64,000 bases of DNA. Source: an uncultured Opitutia bacterium. Its GTDB lineage: Bacteria; Verrucomicrobiota; Verrucomicrobiia; Opitutales; Opitutaceae. Below are positions 27,585 through 35,572 of the stretch, piece by piece. Within the stretch, counting starts at the first letter, position 1. Every line of letters begins with the position of its first letter. Under the pieces are notes generated by a model, which saw only the letters and a list, made by a program, of their open reading frames with translations, did no database searches and was not told where the DNA came from. The position numbers were made by a program, and so were the translations under genes. The stretch lies in contig CAIJZY010000041.1 of the NCBI GenBank assembly GCA_903825285.1, forward strand, positions 62,001 to 126,000, in the 5' to 3' direction.

Positions 27585-27677
27585 GGGGCGGCGGGGTTGC
27601 GGAAACCATGAGAACTCCCGGGACGGGGGCAAGCGTCGGAATCAGGCCGCGTTTCCGGGCCGCCCCGGCCCGCGCAT

Positions 27678-28097
27678 TCACGCGCCGAGGTCGCGGGACG
27701 CGAGCAGCCGGCGCAGCTCCGGCCGCAGCTGCCGCAGCTCGCGCAGGTGGGCCGCCGACAGCCGGTCCAGGAGGCGCTCCCCGCGCGGCGTCAGCCGGAT
27801 TTCCAGCCGCCGGTGGTCGGCCGGCGCGATGGTCCGGCTCACCAGCCGCCGCGCGACCAGCCGGTCCACCAGGCCCACGGCGCTGTGGTGCCGCAGGTGG
27901 AGCCGCTCGGCGATCTCGCCCACCGAGGCATGGTCCCGGCCCGGCTGGCCCTTGATGGCCAGCAGCGCCTGGTGCTGCTGCGGCGTGAGCCCCGCGGCCT
28001 CGGCCGCCTCCTGGCTGAACCGCAGGAACCCGCGCAGGGCATAGCGCAGCGCGGCGAGCAGCTCGTACTGCGATTTGGTCAGGCGGGAGCGGGGCAT
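27678..28097 (-). CDS. MarR-family transcriptional regulator
   Basis: 139 residues from the ATG at 28097. Winged-helix organisation is visible: LTPQQHQALLAIKG, then the recognition helix region VGEIAERLHLRHHSAVGLVDRLVARRLVSR, and the wing with the DHRRLEIRLTPRGERLL signature of MarR. It is divergent from the ClC gene, and a dyad in the gap is its probable operator. Confidence 0.88.
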   Translation of the reverse strand: MPRSRLTKSQYELLAALRYALRGFLRFSQEAAEAAGLTPQQHQALLAIKGQPGRDHASVGEIAERLHLRHHSAVGLVDRLVARRLVSRTIAPADHRRLEIRLTPRGERLLDRLSAAHLRELRQLRPELRRLLASRDLGA

Positions 28098-28155
28098 GGC
28101 GGGATCCGTCCCAGCTAGGCCGGGGGCGGGCCGGGGCTCAATCTCATTTGGATAG

Positions 28156-28170
28156 TATCGTGATACGATA
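28156..28170. promoter_or_regulatory. candidate MarR operator between divergent marR and clc genes
   Basis: TATCGT, GAT, ACGATA: perfect 6-bp inverted repeat with a 3-bp spacer in an AT-rich stretch of the 94-bp divergent gap. Size and position suit a MarR dimer controlling both genes. Confidence 0.6.
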
Positions 28171-28191
28171 TAACTAGGGGTCGGGACCTGC

Positions 28192-29973
28192 ATGAAAGCC
28201 GTCCACCCTGTCTCCCGCCTGGCGGACTTCCGCACCGACCGCCGCGTGCTGCTGCTCTGCGCCCTCGCGGTCCCCATCGGCGCCATTGGCGCGGTGGTCG
28301 CGAAGGTCCTGCTCTGGCTGATCGCCGCCATCACCAACGCGGCCTTCTTCCACCGCCTCTCCGCCGCGCCGGCCGACCCCGCGGCGCATGCCCTCGGGGC
28401 GTGGGTGATCGTCGTGCCGGTCGTCGGCTCGCTCGTGATCGGCCTGATGGCCCGGTACGGCTCCGAGAAGATCCGCGGCCACGGCATCCCGGAGGCCCTG
28501 GAGGCGATCCTGTTGGGCCGGAGCCTGATCAACCCGAAGGTGGCGGTGCTGAAGCCGGTCTCCTCCGCCCTTTCCATCGGCACGGGCGGGCCGTTCGGCG
28601 CCGAGGGGCCGATCATCATGACCGGCGGGGCCTTCGGCTCGATCTTCGCGCAGGCCTTCCACCTGACCGCGGCCGAGCGCAAGACGCTGCTCGTCGCGGG
28701 CGCGGCCGCCGGCATGTCCGCCGTGTTCGCCACGCCGGTAGCCGCCGTGCTCCTCGCGGTGGAGCTGCTCCTCTTTGAATGGAAGCCGCGGAGCTTCATC
28801 CCGGTGGCCGTCGCCGCGATGATCGCGGCGGTCGTGCGCGGGCCGCTGCTCGGGTCCGGCCCGCTGTTTCCGGTGGCGGCCCACCTCGCCCTCACGCCCC
28901 GCGAACTGGGCCTGGCCCTGCTGGTGGGCATTGTCGTCGGCCTCGGCTCCGGGGCCCTGACCGCGCTGGTCTACGGCGCCGAGGACCTCTTCGCCAAGCT
29001 GCCGATCCACTGGATGTGGTGGCCGGCGCTGGGCGGGCTGGTCGTTGGCGTCGGCGGCTGGCTCGACCCCCGCGTGCTGGGCGTGGGCTACGACACCATT
29101 CATCGCCTGCTCGAGGGGCACCTGCTCGGGGCCACGCTCCTGGGCCTCATGCTGGCCAAGGCCCTGGTGTGGGCGATCGCGCTGGGCTCGGGCACGTCGG
29201 GCGGCGTGCTCGCGCCGCTGCTGATGATCGGCGGCGCGCTGGGAACGCTGGTCGGGGCGAGCACGGGCATCGGCGACGCGAGCCTCTGGGCCATGGTCGG
29301 CATGGCCGGCATGATGGGCGGCACGATGCGTTCGCCGCTGACGGGGATGGTGTTCATCCTGGAGCTCACCCACGACCTGAACACCCTGCCGGCGCTGCTG
29401 ATCGGCAGCGTGGCCGCGCTCGCGGTCACGGTGCTGCTGCTCAAGCGCTCGATCCTGACCGAGAAGCTCGCCCGGCGCGGGCAGCACATCGCGCGCGAGT
29501 ACAGCGTGGACGTCTTTGAGCTGGCCCGGGTCGGCGACGTGATGGATCCGAATCCGCCGCTGGCGCGCGCCGACCTCACGGTGGATGAACTCGTCCGCCG
29601 GGTCGCCGACGGCGACTCGGCGCTGGGCCGCCGGCAGGGCACGATCGTCGTCGACGCCCACGACCGGCTCGTCGGCGTCCTGACGCGCGCCGACCTGCTG
29701 CGCGCCGTGCAATCACCCGTCGCAGGCCGGCGCCCGCTGGCGGAGGTGGCCGTCCGGACCCCGGTCGTCGCCTATCAGGACGAGACCCTGCACGACGCCC
29801 ACGCCCGCATGCTCAGCCACCGGATCGGCCGGCTCCCGGTGGTGACCCGCGGCGAACCGCATCGCGTCATCGGCTACCTGGGACGCGCCGACATCCTCGC
29901 GGCCCGCGAGCGCCTGCAGCGCGAGGAGGAGGTCCGCGAGCGCGGACCGATGCTCGGGGCCGGGTCCGCCTAG
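28192..29973 (+). CDS. ClC-family chloride channel/antiporter with C-terminal CBS pair
   Basis: 593 residues. The membrane part (about 1-430) has the ClC filter motifs GHGIPEALEAI and GTGGPFGAEGP, the latter retaining the gating glutamate, plus GGVLAPLLMIGGALG. Two CBS domains follow (about 455-593; VGDVMDPNPPLARADLTVDELV and RTPVVAYQDETLHDAHARML), which often bind adenine nucleotides. It moves Cl- or, in some relatives, fluoride or nitrate; the filter here does not settle which. Confidence 0.9.
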   Translation: MKAVHPVSRLADFRTDRRVLLLCALAVPIGAIGAVVAKVLLWLIAAITNAAFFHRLSAAPADPAAHALGAWVIVVPVVGSLVIGLMARYGSEKIRGHGIPEALEAILLGRSLINPKVAVLKPVSSALSIGTGGPFGAEGPIIMTGGAFGSIFAQAFHLTAAERKTLLVAGAAAGMSAVFATPVAAVLLAVELLLFEWKPRSFIPVAVAAMIAAVVRGPLLGSGPLFPVAAHLALTPRELGLALLVGIVVGLGSGALTALVYGAEDLFAKLPIHWMWWPALGGLVVGVGGWLDPRVLGVGYDTIHRLLEGHLLGATLLGLMLAKALVWAIALGSGTSGGVLAPLLMIGGALGTLVGASTGIGDASLWAMVGMAGMMGGTMRSPLTGMVFILELTHDLNTLPALLIGSVAALAVTVLLLKRSILTEKLARRGQHIAREYSVDVFELARVGDVMDPNPPLARADLTVDELVRRVADGDSALGRRQGTIVVDAHDRLVGVLTRADLLRAVQSPVAGRRPLAEVAVRTPVVAYQDETLHDAHARMLSHRIGRLPVVTRGEPHRVIGYLGRADILAARERLQREEEVRERGPMLGAGSA

Positions 29974-30012
29974 TCTGAGAGCCGGGAGTTCGTCCCGCCC
30001 CGGCCGCGGTGG

Positions 30013-30951
30013 TCAGCCGGCGGCGACGTCGCCGTGGAGCACGGTGCGGCCACGCTGGACGCGGTGGCGGTAGGAGGTGGTGGACTCGCCGGCCACGCGG
30101 CGGAACACGCGGTTGAACTGGGACAGCGACTGGAAGCCGACCTCGTAGGCGGCCTCGCTGGCGCGCAGGTGCGGGTTGAGCAGGAGGTTCTTGACCTTCT
30201 CGACGCGGATGCGGGCGAGGTAGTCGGTGAACGTCATGCCGGTCGCCTTCTTGAACATCTTGCAGAAGTAGAACGCGCTCATGTTCACCGCCGAGGCGAT
30301 GCTGGTGAGCGTGAGCTCCTCCGTGTGGCGCTCCGCGATGAGCGCCCGGGCCCGGGAGATGGCCGGCGCCTCGGCCACGGAGCCCTGCACCAGGAGCTGG
30401 TTGCTCAGGGTCGAGAGGTGCTGGGCGAAGATGGTGAGCAGGCGCAGCATGGACTCGTACTGCTTGCGCGTGACGACGCGGGTCTGGAAATACGCCTCCT
30501 CCAGCTGGCGCAGGTCCACCTGCGCGCCCCAGCGCACGAGCTGGCGCGCGGCGCGGGCGAAGCGGGCCGGCGACGGCGCGTCGATCAGCACCTGGCCGGT
30601 CTGGAGGAACGCGATCAGGTTCTCCCCCACCCGCACGGGCACGGCCGAGTCGCAGAGCCCGGCGAAGCACCGCAGGGTCTTCGGCTGGAGGCGGGCCGAC
30701 ACCTCCACCTTGCGCTGGAACTGCAGGCAGGCGGCGCAGGATTGGTTCGAGCGCGTCATGAGCGCGCAGAACGGGCTCTCCTTCGGGTCGCCACGATGCG
30801 GCAGGTCGAACGACTCGACCGGCCGCAGCGTGATCGGCAGTCCCGTGGTGTCGCGGAACGCCTTCTCGTAGTCCCGCAGCACCTGCGAGCGGCGCAGCTG
30901 CGCCACGAGGTGGCGGCTTTGCAGCGCGGTGACTTCGGCCGAGCAGGGCAT
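30013..30951 (-). CDS. AraC-family regulator with N-terminal PocR sensory domain
   Basis: 312 residues. The first ~170 match a PocR domain: VESFDLPHRGDPKESPFCALM, then the cysteine-rich CAACLQFQRKV and CFAGLCDSAVPV. Such domains bind small ligands or metal via cysteines. The last ~100 residues are two AraC helix-turn-helix units (LTSIASAVNMSAFYFCKMFKKATG and ASEAAYEVGFQSLSQFNRVFRR). It follows the CoA-transferase gene by 37 bp and may regulate it. Confidence 0.87.
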   Translation of the reverse strand: MPCSAEVTALQSRHLVAQLRRSQVLRDYEKAFRDTTGLPITLRPVESFDLPHRGDPKESPFCALMTRSNQSCAACLQFQRKVEVSARLQPKTLRCFAGLCDSAVPVRVGENLIAFLQTGQVLIDAPSPARFARAARQLVRWGAQVDLRQLEEAYFQTRVVTRKQYESMLRLLTIFAQHLSTLSNQLLVQGSVAEAPAISRARALIAERHTEELTLTSIASAVNMSAFYFCKMFKKATGMTFTDYLARIRVEKVKNLLLNPHLRASEAAYEVGFQSLSQFNRVFRRVAGESTTSYRHRVQRGRTVLHGDVAAG

Positions 30952-30988
30952 GGGGCGAAGGGCGGGCGGCGCGGCGGGAAGCGCGAGC

Positions 30989-32287
30989 TCAGGCGGACAC
31001 CGGGAAGTGCCGGATGCCGTTCAGCTCGCGCCGCAGCTCGGCCCGGAAATCCGGGTGCGCGATCGAGATCAGCGCCTCGCCGCGCTCCCGGAGCGACTGG
31101 CCGTGGAGGTTGACCGCGCCGTACTCGGTCACGACCCAGTGGACGTGGCCGCGGGTCGTGACGACGCCGGCGCCGGGGTTCAGCTGCATGACGATGCGGG
31201 AGACCTTGCCGCCGGCGGCGCGCGAGGGCAGCGCGATGATCGGCTTGCCGCCGCGCGAGAGGGCGGCGCCGCGGATGAAGTCCATCTGGCCGCCGATGCC
31301 GGAGAACACGTCGTGGCCGATCGAGTCGGCGCACACCTGGCCGCTGAGGTCGATCTGGATGGCGGAGTTGATGGCCACCATCTTCGGGTTCTTGCGGATC
31401 ACCGCGGTGTCGTTCGTCCAGTCGCACGGATAGAACGCGACCAGCGGGTTGTCGTTCACGAAGTCGAACAGCCGCCGGGTGCCGTTGATGAAGCTGGTGA
31501 TGATGCGCCCCTGGCCCACGCCCTTGAGGCGGTTGGTGATGGCGCCGGCCTCGAAGAGGTCGACGACGCCGTCGGAGAACATCTCGGAGTGGATGCCGAG
31601 GTCCTGCTTGTGGCGCAGCCGGGCGAGCACGGCGTCCGGGATGCCGCCGATGCCCATCTGCAGGGTGGAGCCGTCCTCGACCAGGTTGGCGATGAGCTCG
31701 CCGATCCGGGCCTCGACGGGGGACTCGGGCCCGCCCTTGTGCTCGTGCAGCGGACGGTCCGTGACGGTGTAGGCGTGGACGCGGCTGAGGGGCACGACGT
31801 TGTTGCCGTGCGTGCGGGGCATCTGGGCGTTGATCTCCGCGATCACGACCCGGGCGGTGTCGGCGGCGGCCTTGGCGGCGTCGCACGAGGTGCCGAGCGA
31901 GCAGAAGCCGTGGGCGTCGGGCGGCGAGAGCTGGAGCAGCGCGGCGTCGAGCGGCACGGCCTGCGACGTGAACAGGCCGGGGATGTCGGAGAGGAAGATC
32001 GGCACGAAGTCCGCCCGCCCCTCGGCGATGGGCCGGCGCAGCGGGGCGCCGGTGAACAGTGACACGGACCGGAACTCATTCTCCCGGCCGGCGTCGGCGA
32101 ACGGGGCCGGCCCGGCGGTGTGCAGGTGGTAGAGCCGCACCTGCTCGAGGTCGCGCCGCTCGCACAGGGCCGTGATGAGGGGCGCGGGGGTGGCGCAGGC
32201 GCCGTGAATGAAAACGTTGGTGCCGCTTCGGACCGCCTTGATGGCGTCCGCCGCGGAAACCGCCCGGGATTTCCAGTCTGAGTTCAT
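30989..32287 (-). CDS. acetyl-CoA hydrolase/transferase family (4-hydroxybutyrate or acetate CoA-transferase type)
   Basis: 432 residues from the ATG at 32287; the frame open upstream is not coding-like. The class I CoA-transferase signature GIGGIPDAVLARL and the active-site glutamate segment GIHSEMFSDGVVDL are present, as is the C-terminal VTEYGAVNLHGQSLRERGEALI. It exchanges CoA between carboxylic acids such as acetate, butyrate or 4-hydroxybutyrate. Substrate cannot be read from sequence. Confidence 0.87.
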   Translation of the reverse strand: MNSDWKSRAVSAADAIKAVRSGTNVFIHGACATPAPLITALCERRDLEQVRLYHLHTAGPAPFADAGRENEFRSVSLFTGAPLRRPIAEGRADFVPIFLSDIPGLFTSQAVPLDAALLQLSPPDAHGFCSLGTSCDAAKAAADTARVVIAEINAQMPRTHGNNVVPLSRVHAYTVTDRPLHEHKGGPESPVEARIGELIANLVEDGSTLQMGIGGIPDAVLARLRHKQDLGIHSEMFSDGVVDLFEAGAITNRLKGVGQGRIITSFINGTRRLFDFVNDNPLVAFYPCDWTNDTAVIRKNPKMVAINSAIQIDLSGQVCADSIGHDVFSGIGGQMDFIRGAALSRGGKPIIALPSRAAGGKVSRIVMQLNPGAGVVTTRGHVHWVVTEYGAVNLHGQSLRERGEALISIAHPDFRAELRRELNGIRHFPVSA

Positions 32288-32418
32288 GGGTGGAATATTA
32301 CCTTCCCACGCTGGCCGCGGCGCGCCGAATACACAAAGCCAGAAGCTGCGCAAAAGCTTAGAACTCATGGGCATTTCTTGCGCCCGCGCCCCCGGCGGCG
32401 GCCCGGGCGCCGCCGGCC

Positions 32419-32435
32419 ACCACAAGATATGCGCA
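32419..32435. promoter_or_regulatory. degenerate TGCGCA dyad upstream of the hemN cluster
   Basis: ACCACAAGATATGCGCA matches the perfect copy at 60250 (TGCGCAAGATATGCGCA) at 13 of 17 positions; the right half-site is intact and a CCAA tetramer follows at the same spacing (32443-32446). It lies in the 242-bp gap 32288-32529 between the divergent CoA-transferase and small-protein genes. Possible shared redox operator. Confidence 0.45.
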
Positions 32436-32529
32436 GTCCCTGCCAAAGGGAGCGGAGCCACCCGCCGCCGCGCCCGCTAGAGTCGGGGCCGTCAACTCCG
32501 CACCACCCCCTTTTACACCACCACCGGCC

Positions 32530-32679
32530 ATGAACCTCCTTCCCCTCCTCCTCACCGCCAGCGCCTGCCTCCTCTTTTCCCTCGCAGTGTTCTTCCTCCG
32601 CGATCGCCTGCAGCAGTCGGGCCGCCGCCCGATCCGCTCGACGACAGGAAATGATCTTCCGTTCGACCCTGCGGCCTGA
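32530..32679 (+). CDS. 49-residue single-span membrane protein
   Basis: ATG at 32530 opens MNLLPLLLTASACLLFSLAV, one hydrophobic helix, then a basic turn RDRLQQSGRR and a tail ending DLPFDPAA. Size, topology and an acidic C-terminal end recall small cytochrome oxidase assembly proteins (CcoS-like), but there is no sequence match that I can defend. It is 27 bp before hemN on the same strand, so it may be co-transcribed. It could also be chance. Confidence 0.5.
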   Translation: MNLLPLLLTASACLLFSLAVFFLRDRLQQSGRRPIRSTTGNDLPFDPAA

Positions 32680-32706
32680 GTAGCCTCCCATGAAGCCACT
32701 CAGTCC

Positions 32707-34077
32707 GTGATCAACGTCGACCTCGATCTCGTCCGCAAATACGACATTTCCGCCCCCCGCTACACCTCCTACCCGACGGCGGTGGAGTTTCGGGATTTTG
32801 CGACGCCGGGGCCCCTGCTGGGCCACCTGGACCGGTCCAACCAGGACGCCTCGATCCCGCTCTCGCTGTATTTCCATCTCCCGTTCTGCGAGACGCTCTG
32901 CTGGTTCTGCGGCTGCACCACGGTCATCACGCTCAACCACCAGACCTCCGACACCTACCTCGACTACCTCGAGAAGGAGATCGCGCTGCTGGCCCCCAAG
33001 GTCCACCCGGACCGGCGCGTGGTCCAACTGCACTACGGCGGCGGCACGCCGACCTTTTTCCAGCCCCCCCAGCTGAAACGCCTGGCGGAACTCATCCATC
33101 GCCATTTCAAGCTGGCGCCCGACGCCGAGCTGAGCGTCGAGGTTGATCCCCGCCGCCTGTCGCATGCCCAGGTCGTGGCGCTCCGGGAGAGCGGCTTCAA
33201 CCGCGCCTCGCTGGGCGTGCAGGACTTCAACCCGCAGGTGCAGGAGGCGGTCCACCGGATCCAGCCCCGTGCGATGACCGAGCAGGCCATCCGCTGGCTC
33301 CGGGACGAGGGTTTCACCTCCATCAACCTCGACCTGATCTACGGCCTGCCCTACCAGACCGTGGTGTCGTTCACCGACACGCTGGAGCAGGTGCTGGAGC
33401 TCAGCCCCGACCGCCTGGCCGTGTTCAGCTACGCGCACGTGCCGTGGATGAAGCCGGCGCAGAAGATCCTCGAGCGCGAGGCGGCACTGCCCACGCCGGA
33501 CACCAAGCTGGCGATGCTGAAGCTGATCACCGAGACGCTCACCAGCCGCGGCTACGTGTACGTCGGCATGGACCATTTCGCGAAGGAGACCGACGAGCTG
33601 GCGGTGGCCCAGGCGGCGGGCACCCTGCAGCGCAACTTCCAGGGCTACAGCACCCGGGCGGGCACGGAGATCCTCGCCTTCGGCATCTCGGCCATCTCCC
33701 AGACCCCGTTCAGCTACCGGCAGAACCACAAGACCCTCGAGCCCTACTACGCGGCGCTCGACCGGGGCGAGGTGCCGGCCACCCGGGGCCGCGAGCTGTC
33801 CGAGGAGGACGCCCGCCGCCGTGAGGTGATCATGCGCGTGATGTGCCACCTGAAGCTGGACTACGCGGCGCTCTCCCGCGAGTTCGGGTTCGACTTCGCC
33901 ACCCGCTACGCGACCGAGCTGACCCGGCTGCAGCCGCTGGCCCAGGACGGGCTGGTGCAGCTGACGCCCGGCGGGCTCCGCGTCACGGAGCTGGGCCGAC
34001 TTTTCCTCCGCAACATCGCCGTCTGCTTTGACGCGTATTACGCGCCGGAAGCCAAGCGCCATTCGCGCACCGTCTAG
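32707..34077 (+). CDS. hemN: oxygen-independent coproporphyrinogen III oxidase
   Basis: 456 residues from a GTG start. YDISAPRYTSYPTAVEF is the HemN N-terminal signature and CETLCWFCGC carries the radical-SAM cysteines (CxxxCxxC) with the extra cysteine typical of true HemN. The C-terminal HemN domain (IMRVMCHLKLDYAALSREFG) is present, which separates it from HemW. It converts coproporphyrinogen III to protoporphyrinogen IX without O2. Confidence 0.93.
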   Translation: MINVDLDLVRKYDISAPRYTSYPTAVEFRDFATPGPLLGHLDRSNQDASIPLSLYFHLPFCETLCWFCGCTTVITLNHQTSDTYLDYLEKEIALLAPKVHPDRRVVQLHYGGGTPTFFQPPQLKRLAELIHRHFKLAPDAELSVEVDPRRLSHAQVVALRESGFNRASLGVQDFNPQVQEAVHRIQPRAMTEQAIRWLRDEGFTSINLDLIYGLPYQTVVSFTDTLEQVLELSPDRLAVFSYAHVPWMKPAQKILEREAALPTPDTKLAMLKLITETLTSRGYVYVGMDHFAKETDELAVAQAAGTLQRNFQGYSTRAGTEILAFGISAISQTPFSYRQNHKTLEPYYAALDRGEVPATRGRELSEEDARRREVIMRVMCHLKLDYAALSREFGFDFATRYATELTRLQPLAQDGLVQLTPGGLRVTELGRLFLRNIAVCFDAYYAPEAKRHSRTV

Positions 34078-34102
34078 CCGAGGCGCCGCGGAGCTACCCG
34101 CC

Positions 34103-35470
34103 ATGTCCTCGTCGCCCGCTTCCCCCCTGCCCGTCGCCATCATCGGCGCCGGCATCACCGGCCTCACCGCCGCCTGGCAACTGCACCGCGCCAACGTGCC
34201 CGTCGTCGTCTTCGAGGCCGCCGCCGGCCCCGGCGGCGCCATCGCCTCGACGCGCGACGGCGACTGGCTGTGGGAGGCGGGGCCCAACACCATGCTCGAG
34301 AGCACCGCGGAGGTCGCGGGGTTCGTGGACGCCGTGGGCCTCGGCGGCCGGCGGGTCTACGCCTCCGAGACCGCCAACAACCGCTACGTCGTGCGCGACG
34401 GCCGGCTGGTGGCGATGCCGACGTCGCCCTGGGGCTTCGTGCGGACCCGGATGTTCTCCTGGCGGGCCAAGCTCGGCCTCCTCGGCGAGCCGTGGCGCCC
34501 GCGCTCGGCGGCCGACGCCGAGGAGACCGTCGCGGACTTCGTCGTGCGCCGCCTCGGCCAGGAGTTCCTCGACTACGCGGTGAACCCGTTCGTGGGCGGC
34601 GTGTACGCCGGCGACCCGCGGCGGCTGTCCGTGCGCCACGGCTTCCCCAAGCTCCACCGCCTCGAGCAGGAGCACGGCTCGCTGCTCCGGGGCGCGCTCA
34701 AGCGCCGCAACACCAGCGGCGGGCCCAAGGGCCGCATCTTCTCCTTCCCCGGCGGGCTCGTGGAGCTGCCCCGCGCCCTGGCGTCCGCGCTGGGCGGCGC
34801 GGTGCGGTTCGGCACGCGCGTCGACACCGTGCGCCGCACGGCGGCCGGCTGGGAAATCGTCAGCCGCAACGGCAGCTCCCCGCGGACCGAGGCCTTTGCC
34901 GCCGTGCTCTGCGCCCTCCCCGCCGACGCGCTGGCGGCGCTGCACTTCGACGGCGTCCCGGGCGCCGACCGGCTCGCAACCCTGCGCGAGATCGAGCACC
35001 CGCCGGTTGCGTCGGTCTTCACCGGCCACCGCCGGGAGGACGTGGCGCACCCGCTCGACGGCTTCGGCCTGCTGATGCCCGAGGTGGAGCAGCACCGCGT
35101 GCTCGGCGTGCTGTTCTCCAGCTCGCTCTTCCCCGGCCGCGCCCCGGCGGGCCACGTGGCGCTCACGACCTTCGTCGGCGGCGTCCGGTCCCCGGAGCTC
35201 GCGCGGCTGGACGACGCGGCCCTGACCAAGCTCGTGCGCGAGGAACTGGCCGGCCTGCTCGGCGTCCGCGGCGAGCCCGCCTACCTTCACATCCAGCGCT
35301 GGCCCCGCGCCATCCCGCAGTACACGCTCGGCTACGGCCGCCACAAGGAGCTCTTCGCCGAGCTCGAGCGCGCCTCGCCCGGACTCCACTTCGGCGGCAA
35401 CGCCCGCGACGGCATCTCCCTCGCGAACTGCATCGAGTCGGGCCGCCGCCTCGCCAAGGCGGTGAGCTGA
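34103..35470 (+). CDS. hemY: FAD-dependent protoporphyrinogen oxidase (HemY/HemG type)
   Basis: 455 residues from the ATG at 34103. The dinucleotide fold is AIIGAGITGLTAAWQL; EAGPNTMLEST and FVGGVYAGDPRRLSVRHGFP are protoporphyrinogen/coproporphyrinogen oxidase motifs; the FAD-closing sequence is HFGGNARDGISLANCIESG. It follows hemN by 25 bp, giving successive haem synthesis steps. It could act on coproporphyrinogen in other lineages, but with HemN adjacent the protoporphyrin route is more likely. Confidence 0.88.
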   Translation: MSSSPASPLPVAIIGAGITGLTAAWQLHRANVPVVVFEAAAGPGGAIASTRDGDWLWEAGPNTMLESTAEVAGFVDAVGLGGRRVYASETANNRYVVRDGRLVAMPTSPWGFVRTRMFSWRAKLGLLGEPWRPRSAADAEETVADFVVRRLGQEFLDYAVNPFVGGVYAGDPRRLSVRHGFPKLHRLEQEHGSLLRGALKRRNTSGGPKGRIFSFPGGLVELPRALASALGGAVRFGTRVDTVRRTAAGWEIVSRNGSSPRTEAFAAVLCALPADALAALHFDGVPGADRLATLREIEHPPVASVFTGHRREDVAHPLDGFGLLMPEVEQHRVLGVLFSSSLFPGRAPAGHVALTTFVGGVRSPELARLDDAALTKLVREELAGLLGVRGEPAYLHIQRWPRAIPQYTLGYGRHKELFAELERASPGLHFGGNARDGISLANCIESGRRLAKAVS

Positions 35471-35486
35471 GCGCACCGAGTTGAAA

Positions 35487-35562
35487 GTCGCGGGTTGAAA
35501 GTTGAAAGCCCGACCGCCTGCTGCCGTCAGCGGTGACTAGCTTTCAACTTTCAACCCGCGAC
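35487..35562. repeat. 23-bp perfect hairpin of TTGAAAG words
   Basis: Arms 35487-35509 and 35540-35562 are exact reverse complements, and a further GTTGAAAG outside extends the stem with two mismatches. The arm is made of three GTTGAAAG-like words. It lies between the convergent hemY and ccsA genes, where a bidirectional terminator would be expected, but lacks T-tracts. Confidence 0.82.
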
Positions 35563-35572
35563 CCTCAACGCT

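Noticed and set aside
24060-27611. A 1183-codon plus-strand open frame running through the phosphofructokinase, PhyH and CstA genes
   Set aside because: Arg/His/Pro-rich shadow of three well-supported genes on other frames, with no recognisable domain.
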